From positions 1,750,435-1,814,434 of the forward strand of contig OY282420.1 of NCBI GenBank assembly GCA_958295955.1: DNA of 64,000 nt, written 5' to 3'. The DNA is from an uncultured Bryobacterales bacterium (GTDB lineage Bacteria; Acidobacteriota; Terriglobia; Bryobacterales; UBA6623). The notes beneath the pieces were generated by a model, which ran no database searches, was not told where the DNA came from, and saw only the letters and a list, made by a program, of their open reading frames with translations. Of the stretch, positions 55,955 through 64,000 are shown in pieces. Within the stretch, counting starts at the first letter, position 1, and each line of letters begins with the position of its first letter. A program made the position numbers and the translations under genes.

Positions 55955-57388
55955 ATGAAGTTTCATTCCTACGAGACCGGCGAATTCTTCGACGAAATGT
56001 TTTACCCGGGCGGCGCGGTGCGCCCCGAAGCGAAAACATTGTTCGACCGCATCCAGGGGCTCGGCGAAGGCGATCTCGCGGAGCGCCAGAAGGGGGCCGA
56101 GCGGGCGTTGGTCCGCATGGGCATCACCTTCAACGTTTACGGCGGAGACGAGGGCGACGAACGCATCTTCCCTTTCGACCTCGTGCCGCGCATCGTCTCG
56201 GCGCAGGAATGGGAACGGCTCGAACGCGGCTTGCAGCAGCGCATCCGCGCGCTGAACCTGTTCCTCGACGACATCTATCACGAGCAGAAGATCGTTCGCG
56301 ACCGCGTCGTTCCCCGGGAGCTGATCGCATCCGCCGCGGGCTACCGTCCGGCGTGCATGGGTCTCGACCCGCCGGGGGCGGTCTGGTGCCATATCACCGG
56401 GACCGACCTGGTGCGCGGCAAAGACGGCGTGATCTACGTTCTCGAAGACAATCTGCGCTGCCCGTCGGGCGTTTCGTACGTCATCGAAAACCGCACGATC
56501 ATGAAAGAGACCTTCCCGCAGGTCTTCTCGGGTCTGCCCATTCGGGCGGTGGACGACTATGCCGGCCGGCTGCTGACCATGCTGGAGGAAGTCGCGCCGG
56601 CGGACCGCGCGAATCCCGAAGTCGCCGTGCTGACCCCCGGCATCTACAACTCGGCGTATTTCGAGCACTCGTTTCTGGCCCGCGAGATGGGCGTCGAACT
56701 GGTCGAAGGGCGCGACTTGACGGTTGCGGGCGGCGGCGTACACATGCGCACAAGCAAAGGCTTGCAGCGGGTGGACGTCATTTACCGCCGCATCGACGAC
56801 GATTTTCTCGACCCTAACGTGTTTCGCAGCGATTCGATGCTCGGGGTGCCGGGCCTGATGGAAGCGTACCGCTCCGGCCGCGTGACGCTCGTCAACGCCC
56901 CCGGAACCGGCGTCGCGGACGACAAGGCGATCTATGCCTACGTGCCCGAAATCGTCAAGTATTACCTCGCGGAAGAGCCCATCATCCCCAACGTCCCCAC
57001 CTACCTCTGTCAGCGCGACTCCGACCGCCGCTACGTTCTCGACAACATCGCCAAGCTGGTCGTCAAGCCCGCCAACGAATCCGGCGGATACGGCCTGTTG
57101 ATCGGCCCGCACGCGTCGGCGGCGGAACTCGAGGAGTTCAAGCGCCGCGTCGAAACGAACCCGCGCAACTACATCGCCCAGCCGACTCTGGCGCTTTCCC
57201 GCGTGCCCACGCTGATCGCAGACCGCTTCGAAGGCCGCCACGTCGATCTCCGCCCGTACATCCTCTACGGCAAGGAGATTTACGTGCTGCCCGGGGGGCT
57301 GACGCGGGTCGCGCTGCGCAAGGGTTCCCTGGTGGTCAATTCATCGCAAGGCGGCGGGAGCAAGGACACCTGGGTGCTCGCAAGATGA
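55955..57388 (+). CDS. Circularly permuted ATP-grasp protein (type 2, Anbu cluster)
   Basis: A 477-residue ATP-grasp enzyme (DUF404/DUF407 type), predicted to form peptide-like amide bonds. It opens with [19 protein letters not shown]; a circularly permuted ATP-grasp fold follows, with [20 protein letters not shown] (about 167-186), [20 protein letters not shown], and the nucleotide-binding [16 protein letters not shown] near residue 370. DLRPYILYG and the closing [15 protein letters not shown] are typical. It heads a four-gene cluster with the alpha-E gene 52 bases on, then Anbu and a transglutaminase. The ATG at 55955 was chosen because it begins the conserved N-terminus. Confidence 0.93.
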   Translation: MKFHSYETGEFFDEMFYPGGAVRPEAKTLFDRIQGLGEGDLAERQKGAERALVRMGITFNVYGGDEGDERIFPFDLVPRIVSAQEWERLERGLQQRIRALNLFLDDIYHEQKIVRDRVVPRELIASAAGYRPACMGLDPPGAVWCHITGTDLVRGKDGVIYVLEDNLRCPSGVSYVIENRTIMKETFPQVFSGLPIRAVDDYAGRLLTMLEEVAPADRANPEVAVLTPGIYNSAYFEHSFLAREMGVELVEGRDLTVAGGGVHMRTSKGLQRVDVIYRRIDDDFLDPNVFRSDSMLGVPGLMEAYRSGRVTLVNAPGTGVADDKAIYAYVPEIVKYYLAEEPIIPNVPTYLCQRDSDRRYVLDNIAKLVVKPANESGGYGLLIGPHASAAELEEFKRRVETNPRNYIAQPTLALSRVPTLIADRFEGRHVDLRPYILYGKEIYVLPGGLTRVALRKGSLVVNSSQGGGSKDTWVLAR

Positions 57389-57440
57389 GCAATGCGCGCG
57401 CCGCCGGTCTCGAGGCCGCAGTCGGAACGGAGGGACGGGA

Positions 57441-58460
57441 ATGCTGAGCCGCGTGGCCGAATCGCTCTATTGGATGAGCCGCTACATCGAGCGCGCGGCC
57501 AGCGTCGGCCGCTGCGTCGACGTCAACCTGCACCTCCTGCTCGATCTGCCGGACCTGTTCGAAGGCCAATGGGACGCGGTAGTCAAGATCACCGGCGACA
57601 GCGCCGCATTCAACCGGCGCTACGGCGCCGCCGACGCCGACGCGCAAAGCGCCGTCCAATTCCGCGCCTTTGACAAGTTGGTGGACACCATGCTCGGCGA
57701 GTTGGACGCCAACGCGCAAAACGTCATCCAATTCCTGGCCTTCGACCGCGAGAATCCGAACTCGATCGCCTCCTGCGTGGCGACGGCGCGCGAAAACGCC
57801 CGGTCGGTCAGGGAAATCATCTCGTCCGAAGCGTGGGAAGAGCTCAACGTCTTCTACCTGAACGTAACCTCGCCGGACACCCGGCAGCGGGCGCTCTCAA
57901 ATCCCGCGGAATTCTTCCGCGGCGTCAGAAGAGCCGGCCACGCGATAGCGGGCGTGATGATCGAGACGATGTCGCGGGAAGAGGCATGGCATTTCTCGCG
58001 CATGGGGCGCCTGCTCGAGCGCGCGGATCAGACGACCCGCATTCTCGACCTCAAATATTTCCTGCTGCTGCCCGGCGCTCGCGCTGTCGGAACGGCGGTT
58101 GACGACATTCACTGGATGGCGATCCTGCGCTCCGCCGGCGCTTTCGAAATGTACCGCAAGGTTTACGGGCGGGTCGCCGCAGCTCGTATCGTGCGCTTTC
58201 TCGTGCTCGACACGCAGTTTCCGCGTTCCGTCCGCTATTGCGTCAACAATGCCGAGAGCTCGCTGCGGGCGATTACCGGAACGCCGCACAAGAGCTTTCG
58301 CAATCCGGCCGAGCGCGGGCTGGGGCGCCTGGCTTCGGAACTCGACTACACCGAAGCGCAGGAAGTGATCGGCAGCGGCCTGCACCAGTTTCTGGACGAG
58401 GTTCAAGCCAAGCTCAACAAGACCGGAGACAGCATCTTTCAGACGTTCTTCGCCGGTTAG
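57441..58460 (+). CDS. Alpha-E domain protein (DUF403, Anbu cluster)
   Basis: A 339-residue all-helical alpha-E protein. It has the family start MLSRVAESLYWMSRYIERA, the ENPNSIASCVATARENARSV helix (about 110-129) and WHFSRMGRLLERADQTTRIL (about 183-202). Members always accompany circularly permuted ATP-grasp genes and are thought to modify or position the substrate; no reaction is proven. The Shine-Dalgarno site GGAGGG lies before the ATG. It is located 52 bases after the ATP-grasp gene and 263 bases before the Anbu gene. Confidence 0.93.
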   Translation: MLSRVAESLYWMSRYIERAASVGRCVDVNLHLLLDLPDLFEGQWDAVVKITGDSAAFNRRYGAADADAQSAVQFRAFDKLVDTMLGELDANAQNVIQFLAFDRENPNSIASCVATARENARSVREIISSEAWEELNVFYLNVTSPDTRQRALSNPAEFFRGVRRAGHAIAGVMIETMSREEAWHFSRMGRLLERADQTTRILDLKYFLLLPGARAVGTAVDDIHWMAILRSAGAFEMYRKVYGRVAAARIVRFLVLDTQFPRSVRYCVNNAESSLRAITGTPHKSFRNPAERGLGRLASELDYTEAQEVIGSGLHQFLDEVQAKLNKTGDSIFQTFFAG

Positions 58461-58723
58461 CGGGCGCATGCGGCCGCTCGAATGGCGGCAGAATGCCGTT
58501 TGCGTTGCGCTGACCGCACGAGCGCCCGCGTACAGTGAAGAGTGGAGGGGGCAGTGGAGGAAAAAACGGCAGCGGCAGTTCCATCCGTTGGGCGGCGCGC
58601 GCGCGCATCCGCCCGGTTGCGGCCGCCCCCGTTCGGCCCCTGCGCGGCGGCGTCAAGATACGCTAGGGTGAAAGTCTCGGCTTCTTGAATCTTTCCCTGC
58701 GCCTGACCTCGGTTCCGCGCCCC
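58461..58723. other. Spacer in the Anbu cluster
   Basis: 263 bases without a supported gene. It separates the ATP-grasp/alpha-E pair from the Anbu/transglutaminase pair and may contain a second promoter, but none is clear. Confidence 0.3.
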
Positions 58724-59461
58724 ATGACGTTCTGTTTAGGCATTGCAGTCGAAGAAGGCATCGTCGGCATCGCCGACACGCTGATCACTTCCGGCCGGGA
58801 GATGATCTCGGCGCGCAAGATGACCGTTTACCACCCGCCGGAAGGGGCGATGTTTGTGATGACGTCGGGCCTGCGCTCAATCCGCGACAAGGCGCTGACG
58901 TATTTCGAGATTGCGCTTGCCCAACGCGAAGAACCCTTCGATCGGCTGTTCGAGGCCGTCAACATGTTTGCCGAACAGTTGCGCAAGGTGCGCCGCGAAG
59001 ATGCCGACTGGCTGCGCGAAGAGGGCTTGAGCTTCAACTCCCACGCCTTGATCGGGGGGCAGATGCGCCTCGACGCGGCGCACAAGCTTTATCTGGTGTA
59101 TCCGGAGGGCAACTGGATCGATACGGGCCGCGCGACCCCCTATCAGGCGATCGGCTCGACCGGCTACGGCAAACCGATTCTCGACCGCACGGTGAAAGTC
59201 GGCGATCCGCTGCGCCACGCATTCAAGGTCGGCTGCCTGGCTTTCGATTCCACGCGGATCAGCGCCGCCGACGTGGACTTCCCCATCGACGTCGCCCTGT
59301 ACAAAAAGAACAGTTTCCATATCGTGGAAAGCCGTTACGACAAGGCGGCTCTGGACCCCCTTTCCTCGCTCTGGCAAGAGCGCATCCGCAGCGCGATCCA
59401 GGGGCTGCCGATGGACTGGGAAGAGCAACTGTTCGCCCAATTGGAGCCGCCGGAAAAGTGA
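58724..59461 (+). CDS. Anbu, proteasome-type Ntn hydrolase
   Basis: A 245-residue proteasome-related protease of the Anbu family. It starts MTFCLGIAVEEGIVGIADTL, so the catalytic Thr2 would be exposed after Met removal, as in known Anbu. Also seen are SARKMTVYH, VMTSGLRSIRDKAL, the GSTGYGKPILDR segment and KVGCLAFDSTRISAADVDFP. Known members assemble into open ring or helical particles, and activity has been hard to show. The ATG at 58724 is required for Thr2; a longer frame adds 13 residues and would bury it. The stop overlaps the transglutaminase start by GTGA. Confidence 0.93.
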   Translation: MTFCLGIAVEEGIVGIADTLITSGREMISARKMTVYHPPEGAMFVMTSGLRSIRDKALTYFEIALAQREEPFDRLFEAVNMFAEQLRKVRREDADWLREEGLSFNSHALIGGQMRLDAAHKLYLVYPEGNWIDTGRATPYQAIGSTGYGKPILDRTVKVGDPLRHAFKVGCLAFDSTRISAADVDFPIDVALYKKNSFHIVESRYDKAALDPLSSLWQERIRSAIQGLPMDWEEQLFAQLEPPEK

Positions 59462-60315
59462 GATTCCGCGTTGTTCACACGACGACGTACAGCTACTCGG
59501 ACGCCGTTTTTCTCGAACCCCACGCAATCCGGCTCAGGCCGCGTTCCGACCCCGCGCAAAGGGAGCTTGCGTACTGCCTGGAGATCGAGCCTGCTCCGGT
59601 CGGCTTGAGTCATGCGCTCGACAGCGAGGGAAACTCCGCCGCCTGCGCCTGGTTCGAGGGATTGACTGAGCGGCTCGAGATCGTTTCCCGTCTGGAAGTC
59701 GAAACGCTGCGGCGCAACCCCTTCGATTTCCTTTGGACGGACGGCGCGCGCCGCTTGGGGTTTCGCTACTCCGCAGCGGATGCCCTGGCGCGGTTCCTGC
59801 GCGCGGACAAAACGCGCCTGGAGCCGACCGCGTGGGCGCTGGCGCGGAGCGGCGGCGATACGCTGTCGTTTCTGATGCGCCTGAACGAGTGTATTTACGA
59901 ATCGCTCAAAGTCGTCGTGCGGGAAGAAGGCGAGCCCTACCGCCCGGCGGAAACCCTGCAACGCGGGGAGGGCGCTTGCCGCGACCTGGCCGTCCTGTTC
60001 TGCGCCTGCTGCCGGCAAGCGGGGCTGGCGGCGCGATTCGTCAGCGGATACCATGCGGGCGATGCCGGCAAACAGGAACGCCGCCTGCACGCTTGGGCCG
60101 AAGTCTATCTGCCGGGCGGAGGCTGGCGGGGTTTCGACCCCACCGAGGGCCTGGCCGCCGCGGACCGGCACATCGCGCTGGCGGCTGCGGCGCAACCCGC
60201 GGACGCCGCGGCGGTAAGCGGAAGCTTCCGCAAGACAGGGGCGACCTGCAAGATGAGCTCGCGCGTGAAGCTGGAAAGAACGGAGGCGGGCGCCGCGGCG
60301 AGCGGCGCTTGCTGA
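59458..60315 (+). CDS. Transglutaminase-like protein (Anbu cluster)
   Basis: A 285-residue protein starting with GTG that overlaps the Anbu stop by four bases, so translation is coupled. An N-terminal beta domain (RFRVVHTTTYSYSDAVFLEP) precedes a transglutaminase core with the Cys-His-Asp triad: Cys in EGACRDLAVLF (about 178), His in RLHAWAEVYLPGG (about 210) and Asp in FDPTEG (about 226). In this class the enzyme is probably a protease or amidase rather than a crosslinker. It would trim or release the peptide product of the ATP-grasp enzyme; this is inferred from the cluster. Confidence 0.93.
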   Translation: MRFRVVHTTTYSYSDAVFLEPHAIRLRPRSDPAQRELAYCLEIEPAPVGLSHALDSEGNSAACAWFEGLTERLEIVSRLEVETLRRNPFDFLWTDGARRLGFRYSAADALARFLRADKTRLEPTAWALARSGGDTLSFLMRLNECIYESLKVVVREEGEPYRPAETLQRGEGACRDLAVLFCACCRQAGLAARFVSGYHAGDAGKQERRLHAWAEVYLPGGGWRGFDPTEGLAAADRHIALAAAAQPADAAAVSGSFRKTGATCKMSSRVKLERTEAGAAASGAC

Positions 60316-60354
60316 AAAGGCCGCGCCGGGCGGAGCTCCCGGTCAACAGGCAGG

Positions 60355-61023
60355 CTACGGCGCCTTGCGCACGAATCCCTGAAATCCCTCGCGCCGCAAC
60401 CGGCGCAGCGCGGCTTCGGCGCCGGCGCCTTTTTGCGGCCTGACCAGTACGCGGAACACGACGCTTCCGTTCGCCCGCGCCGTTTCCAGATCGACCTCGT
60501 ACCCGAGGCGCCGCACTTCGGCGGCAACCGAGTCGGCCCTGCCGCGTTGTCGAAAGGAGCCGATTTGCACGACGGAACGCCGGGCGGCCGAACTCCGCGC
60601 AGAGGAACCGGACGTCGGTTTCGGCGCCTTGATAATCTTCAACTGCACGCGGGCGGTGCCCGCGCCGATCATGGCGATCGCTTCCGCTGCGGCGCGCGAG
60701 AGGTCGATAATCCTGCCCTTGACGAACGGGCCGCGGTCGTTGATGCGCACTTGCGTCGAGCGGCCGTTGTCCAGGTTCTTGACCTGAAGCCAGGTATCGA
60801 ACGGCAGCGCCAGATGCGCCGCGGTCATTTTGTTCATGTCGTAAACTTCGCCGTTGCTCGTGAGGCGGCCGTGATAGGGGTGGCCGTACCAACTGGCGAC
60901 GCCCCGCTGGGTCGCGCCGATGACGGCCGGCATGGGCGGCGGAAGCCGCTTCGGCGTCGGTTGCCTTGCGCCGCAGGCCGCCAGCAGAACGAGCGGCAAC
61001 GCTGCCAGGGAGACGCTGCGCAT
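60355..61023 (-). CDS. rlpA: Septal ring lytic transglycosylase RlpA
   Basis: A 222-residue outer-membrane lipoprotein. The signal peptide ends in lipobox LLAAC (about residue 17). A double-psi beta-barrel follows, with RGVASWYGHPYHGRLTSNGE and the catalytic Asp in INDRGPFVKGRIIDLS (about 110-125). The C-terminal SPOR domain (about 150-220, VQIGSFRQRGRADSVAAEV) targets denuded glycan at the division site. The ATG at 61023 fits the signal; TACACT ends eight bases upstream. It is divergent from hyuB. Confidence 0.93.
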   Translation of the reverse strand: MRSVSLAALPLVLLAACGARQPTPKRLPPPMPAVIGATQRGVASWYGHPYHGRLTSNGEVYDMNKMTAAHLALPFDTWLQVKNLDNGRSTQVRINDRGPFVKGRIIDLSRAAAEAIAMIGAGTARVQLKIIKAPKPTSGSSARSSAARRSVVQIGSFRQRGRADSVAAEVRRLGYEVDLETARANGSVVFRVLVRPQKGAGAEAALRRLRREGFQGFVRKAP

Positions 61024-61031
61024 AGTCAAAT

Positions 61032-61037
61032 AGTGTA
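61032..61037 (-). promoter_or_regulatory. -10-like TACACT before rlpA
   Basis: Minus-strand TACACT ends eight bases before the rlpA ATG. The 61-base divergent gap to hyuB contains no clear -35 or Shine-Dalgarno site for rlpA. Confidence 0.45.
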
Positions 61038-61084
61038 CCCGCCCGCCGCGCCCGGCCCGAGCGGTATTCGCTAACTTGGTGAAC

Positions 61085-62692
61085 ATGGCCTCCACGACAT
61101 CCGCGGCTCGGCGGCGCGGCCGCCTGCCGCAGCGCAACCGCATGAATCTGGACCTTCAGGTTTTCCTGAATCTTTTCGTCTCGATCGCCGAGGAAATGGG
61201 CATCGTGCTGCGGCGCACCGCGTTTTCGGCGAATATCAAGGAGCGCCGCGACTATTCCTGCGCGGTTTACGACGCGGACGGGCGCACCGTGGCGATGGGC
61301 GATCACATGCCCGCGCATCTGGGCGCCATGCCGGTCTCGGTCAGCGCGGTGCTGCAAGAGGCGCAACCCGGCCGCGGGGACATTTATTTCCTGAACGACC
61401 CGTTCCGCGGAGGGACGCACTTGCCCGACATCACCTCGGTTTCCGCCGTGTTCCCGAGCGGCTGCGACGCGCCGGCGCTCTACCTGGCCACGCGCGCTCA
61501 CCACGCCGACGTCGGCGGCATGATGCCCGGCTCCATGCCGCTGGCTACCGAGATTTTTCAAGAGGGGCTGCGCATACCGCCGATTCGACTGGTTCGGGAC
61601 GGCGAGTACGACGAGGGATTGCTCGCTCTGATCTTGGCCAACGTGCGCACGCCCCAGGAACGCCGCGGCGACCTGGGCGCGCAAGTCGCCGCGCACCGGG
61701 TAGGCGAGCGGCGCTTGCTGCAGGCGCTGGCCAAGCACGGACCGGCGAAAATTGCCGAGCGGACGGCGCAATTGCAGGACTATGCCGAGCGCCTCATGCG
61801 GCGCCGCCTCGCGGCCTTGCCGGACGGCAGCTACGATTTCGAGGATTGCCTCGACAACGACGGCTTTTCTACCCGGCCGGTGCGCATTGCCTGCCGCCTG
61901 ACCGTGAGCGGCGAATCGGCAACGGTCGATTTCAGCGAGTCGGACCCGCAGACGCGCGGCGGCGTGAACGCCAATCGCGCGGTGACCGACTCGGCGGTCA
62001 TGTACTGTTTCCGCTGCTTGATTGCAGAAGATGCGCCGTACAATGCCGGCCTGATGCGGCCGGTTACGGTGGTGACGCGCGCAGGCACGGTGTGCGCTGC
62101 ACGTTTGCCGGCAAGCGTGGCGGCGGGCAACGTCGAAACCTCGCAGCGGATCGCGGATGTCGTCATGGGAGCGCTGCAGCAAGCCGACCCCGCAAGCGTG
62201 CCCGCGGCCTCCTCGGGAACCATGAACAACGTCAGTCTGGGCGGCATCGATCCCCTTTCGGGAGCGCCGTTCGCCTATTACGAGACGATCGCCGGCGGGA
62301 TGGGCGCGCGGCCGACGGCCGACGGCCTGGACGCCGTCCACACCAACATGACGAATAGCCTGAATACTCCGATCGAGGCCCTTGAGCACCAGTATCCGCT
62401 GCGGGTCACCCGCTATTCGAAGCGGCCGGGCAGCGGTGGGACGGGGAAGCACCGCGGCGGGCACGGCGTGATCCGCGAAATCGAGTTTTTGGCCGGCGCC
62501 GAGGTTACGCTGCTCTCCGAAAGGCGCGAGCGCCGGCCCTACGGCGTTGCCGGCGGAGGACCGGGAAAGCCCGGCCGCAATACCCTGAACGGTTCCGTCG
62601 TCGCCGCGAAGGGCAGCTTCCAGGTCAAGCCCGGAGACCGCATGAAAATCGAAACGCCGGGCGGGGGCGGTTACTTTTCGAGCAAAAAGTGA
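61085..62692 (+). CDS. hyuB: Hydantoinase B/oxoprolinase family protein
   Basis: A 535-residue HyuB-type subunit of ATP-dependent hydantoinase, oxoprolinase or acetone-carboxylase-like enzymes. It has MGIVLRRTAFSANIKERRDY (about 39-58), the DHMPAHLGAMPVSV segment, NDPFRGGTHLPDIT (about 102) and the THRGGHG-like GKHRGGHGVIREIEF near residue 460. Length is standard. These enzymes need HyuA, whose gene is not adjacent, which is unusual. Its last 22 bases overlap the convergent carbamoyltransferase gene. The ATG at 61085 is the likely start; an ATG at 61142 also begins a conserved-looking segment. Confidence 0.92.
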   Translation: MASTTSAARRRGRLPQRNRMNLDLQVFLNLFVSIAEEMGIVLRRTAFSANIKERRDYSCAVYDADGRTVAMGDHMPAHLGAMPVSVSAVLQEAQPGRGDIYFLNDPFRGGTHLPDITSVSAVFPSGCDAPALYLATRAHHADVGGMMPGSMPLATEIFQEGLRIPPIRLVRDGEYDEGLLALILANVRTPQERRGDLGAQVAAHRVGERRLLQALAKHGPAKIAERTAQLQDYAERLMRRRLAALPDGSYDFEDCLDNDGFSTRPVRIACRLTVSGESATVDFSESDPQTRGGVNANRAVTDSAVMYCFRCLIAEDAPYNAGLMRPVTVVTRAGTVCAARLPASVAAGNVETSQRIADVVMGALQQADPASVPAASSGTMNNVSLGGIDPLSGAPFAYYETIAGGMGARPTADGLDAVHTNMTNSLNTPIEALEHQYPLRVTRYSKRPGSGGTGKHRGGHGVIREIEFLAGAEVTLLSERRERRPYGVAGGGPGKPGRNTLNGSVVAAKGSFQVKPGDRMKIETPGGGGYFSSKK

Positions 62693-64000
62693 CCGACGAA
62701 CATCGCGTCGATGCCCGAGGCGTAGAAGCTGCGCACGGCCGCGCGGGGATCGTTGACCAGCGGTTCGCCGAAAAGGTTGAACGAAGTGTTGTAGAGCACC
62801 GGCAGTCCGCTGACGCGGCCGGCTTGCTGCAGCAACTCCCAATAGAGCCGGTTGTCCGCTTTGCGCACGACGTGAACGCGAATGCGCTCGCCGTCGAGCA
62901 ACGCCGCCTCGAATGTTTTCTTGTGGTTCGGTTTCACGCGGCTCACGGTAGCCAGATACCGCGCGGCAGGGCTGGTGTGGAAATATTCGTCCGCGGCCTC
63001 TTCCGGCACGGACGCTGCAAATTTGCGGAACTGCTCGCGCCGTTTGATATAGACGTTCAGGTTCTCGGTCGAGTACGGATTCAGCGGCGAGGCCAGGATG
63101 CTGCGGTTGCCGAGCGCGCGCGGCCCGAACTCGGTGCGGCCCTGAAACCAGGCCAGAATCTGATTGTCGGCCAAACGCCGGACCGCATCGTCGACGAGTT
63201 CCGTGTCGGTCATCAGGTAGCGCAGCCGGAGCTTGCAATTTTCCAATACCTGCTTGATCTCCTCGCTGTTGAAACTCGGCCCCAGGAAAAGGTTCTCCAG
63301 CGGGGCGCGCTCGCTGCGCTTGAGCACCTTGTGCCAGGCGTGGTAGGCGCTGCCGACGGCCGTGCCCGCGTTGCCCGCGGCCGGCTGCACGAATACCTCG
63401 CCGAAACGTCCGCTCGTTTCCAACGCTTCGATCAGCATGGCGTTCATCGCCAGGCCGCCGGCGAGGCAAAGCCGCTCGGCCTCGCCGGCCAGTCGGATCA
63501 CGGCGTCCGCGACCGCGGCCTGAACGCCGGCGGCCAAGTCGCGCTGCAGCTTGGCGTCGATATTCCGGCCGGGCTCGACCCCGACCGCGCGGTAGAATTT
63601 TTCGCTGAAGCCGCCTTGCGTCGGCCGCGCGGTGTCGAAATAGCTTCGATCGAGCCTGGGCAGCGCCGCTTCCGCGCCGCCGAGAATCTCGGAGAACAGG
63701 CCGGCAAACCGCGGCTCGCCGGATAGCGACAGCCACTGCAGCTTTTGCTCTTCGCCGTCTGCCGCGAATCCCGCCAACTCGGTCACCCGGCTGTAAAGGG
63801 CGGCGGGGGAGTCCGGCGCGTAAAGCTCTTCCACGACGTCGAGTTGCGCTCCGTTGCCTGCCCATACCGCGCCGCAGCGCATATCGCCGCGGCGGTCGAT
63901 GGTCAGTACGCGGGCGCTTTCGTATGGCGAGGCAAAAAATGCGCTGGCGGCGTGCGCGTCGTGATGATCGATGACGACCATGCGCGCTTTCGGAAAAAGC
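62671..64000 (-). CDS. Carbamoyltransferase (NodU/CmcH family), 5' partial
   Basis: At least 443 residues, with the start outside the window; the frame stays open to base 64000. The N-terminal Kae1-like domain shows DHHDAHAASAFFASPYESA and LCLAGGLAMNAML. The C-terminal domain has FGPRALGNRSILASP and LYNTSFNLFGEPLV. This family transfers carbamoyl from carbamoyl phosphate to sugars or antibiotics. The acceptor here is unknown, and no biosynthetic neighbours are visible within the window. Confidence 0.93.
   Translation of the reverse strand, partial: LFPKARMVVIDHHDAHAASAFFASPYESARVLTIDRRGDMRCGAVWAGNGAQLDVVEELYAPDSPAALYSRVTELAGFAADGEEQKLQWLSLSGEPRFAGLFSEILGGAEAALPRLDRSYFDTARPTQGGFSEKFYRAVGVEPGRNIDAKLQRDLAAGVQAAVADAVIRLAGEAERLCLAGGLAMNAMLIEALETSGRFGEVFVQPAAGNAGTAVGSAYHAWHKVLKRSERAPLENLFLGPSFNSEEIKQVLENCKLRLRYLMTDTELVDDAVRRLADNQILAWFQGRTEFGPRALGNRSILASPLNPYSTENLNVYIKRREQFRKFAASVPEEAADEYFHTSPAARYLATVSRVKPNHKKTFEAALLDGERIRVHVVRKADNRLYWELLQQAGRVSGLPVLYNTSFNLFGEPLVNDPRAAVRSFYASGIDAMFVGHFLLEK

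Noticed and set aside
57385-57438. A 17-codon frame starting in the ATGA at the ATP-grasp stop
   Set aside because: Too short and without features; the alpha-E gene has its own Shine-Dalgarno site downstream.
60041-63865. A very long open frame (about 1270 codons) on the minus strand across the transglutaminase, rlpA and hyuB genes
   Set aside because: It is Arg/Gly/Ala-rich without any domain and is the expected antisense shadow of high-GC coding DNA; the overlapping genes have complete motifs.

Overview
The window looks like a chromosome segment from an Acidobacteriota bacterium of the Bryobacterales/Solibacteres type. This is an inference, based on a high-GC background, a very long TonB-dependent receptor with an N-terminal carboxypeptidase-regulatory-like domain, a Solibacter-type TIGR03437 C-terminal domain, several secreted sulfatases, a secreted PQQ-type propeller, Tat-exported DUF1501 and aldo/keto reductase proteins, and a PVC-type c-heme protein. 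No rRNA, tRNA, CRISPR array or complete insertion sequence was seen.

Layout. 1-5.5 kb: end of a HEAT/c-heme protein, then a TonB-dependent receptor with a clear terminator. 5.5-13.4 kb: arsenate reductase, PcrA/UvrD helicase, sulfatase, molybdopterin (sulfite-oxidase-fold) protein and a DUF885 lipoprotein. 13.4-16.4 kb: a scar region with a frameshifted gene pair, a thiolase and a truncated TIGR03437 gene. 16.6-24.1 kb: fused indolepyruvate-type ferredoxin oxidoreductase, an unrecognised TIM-barrel-like protein, a tiny zinc ribbon and a six-LysM MltD. 24.6-28.6 kb: metallophosphoesterase, a 32-residue ORF, a YHYH protein (joined by ATGA overlaps) and a second sulfatase. 28.7-32.8 kb: orphan BrnT-like toxin, SMP-30 protein, PurE, GntP permease and TauE permease. 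32.9-38.4 kb: a defence island with a frameshifted type IIG restriction-modification gene, a lower-GC PD-(D/E)XK nuclease gene and a decayed second copy of the type IIG N-terminus. 38.5-50.2 kb: mostly housekeeping (gyrA, rpsA, HU, HIT, fabH) mixed with secreted enzymes. 50.3-55.9 kb: aldo/keto reductase, HMG-CoA-synthase-like/DUF35 fusion, tandem GNAT and DUF1501. 56.0-60.3 kb: a four-gene Anbu cluster (circularly permuted ATP-grasp, alpha-E, Anbu protease, transglutaminase). 60.4-64.0 kb: RlpA, HyuB and a partial carbamoyltransferase.

How the genes fit together. The secreted sulfatases, CE15 esterase, phosphoesterase and TonB receptor suggest scavenging of sulfated or acidic polysaccharides. 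The Anbu cluster is the best candidate for an incompletely understood system: a peptide-ligation and proteolysis module. The restriction/nuclease island is the clearest acquired defence region. A recurring feature is a TAnnnT -10-like hexamer ending only 6-12 bases before many start codons, which suggests widespread leaderless or near-leaderless transcription. By contrast, rpsA and a few others have clear Shine-Dalgarno sites, and rpsA has a long structured leader.
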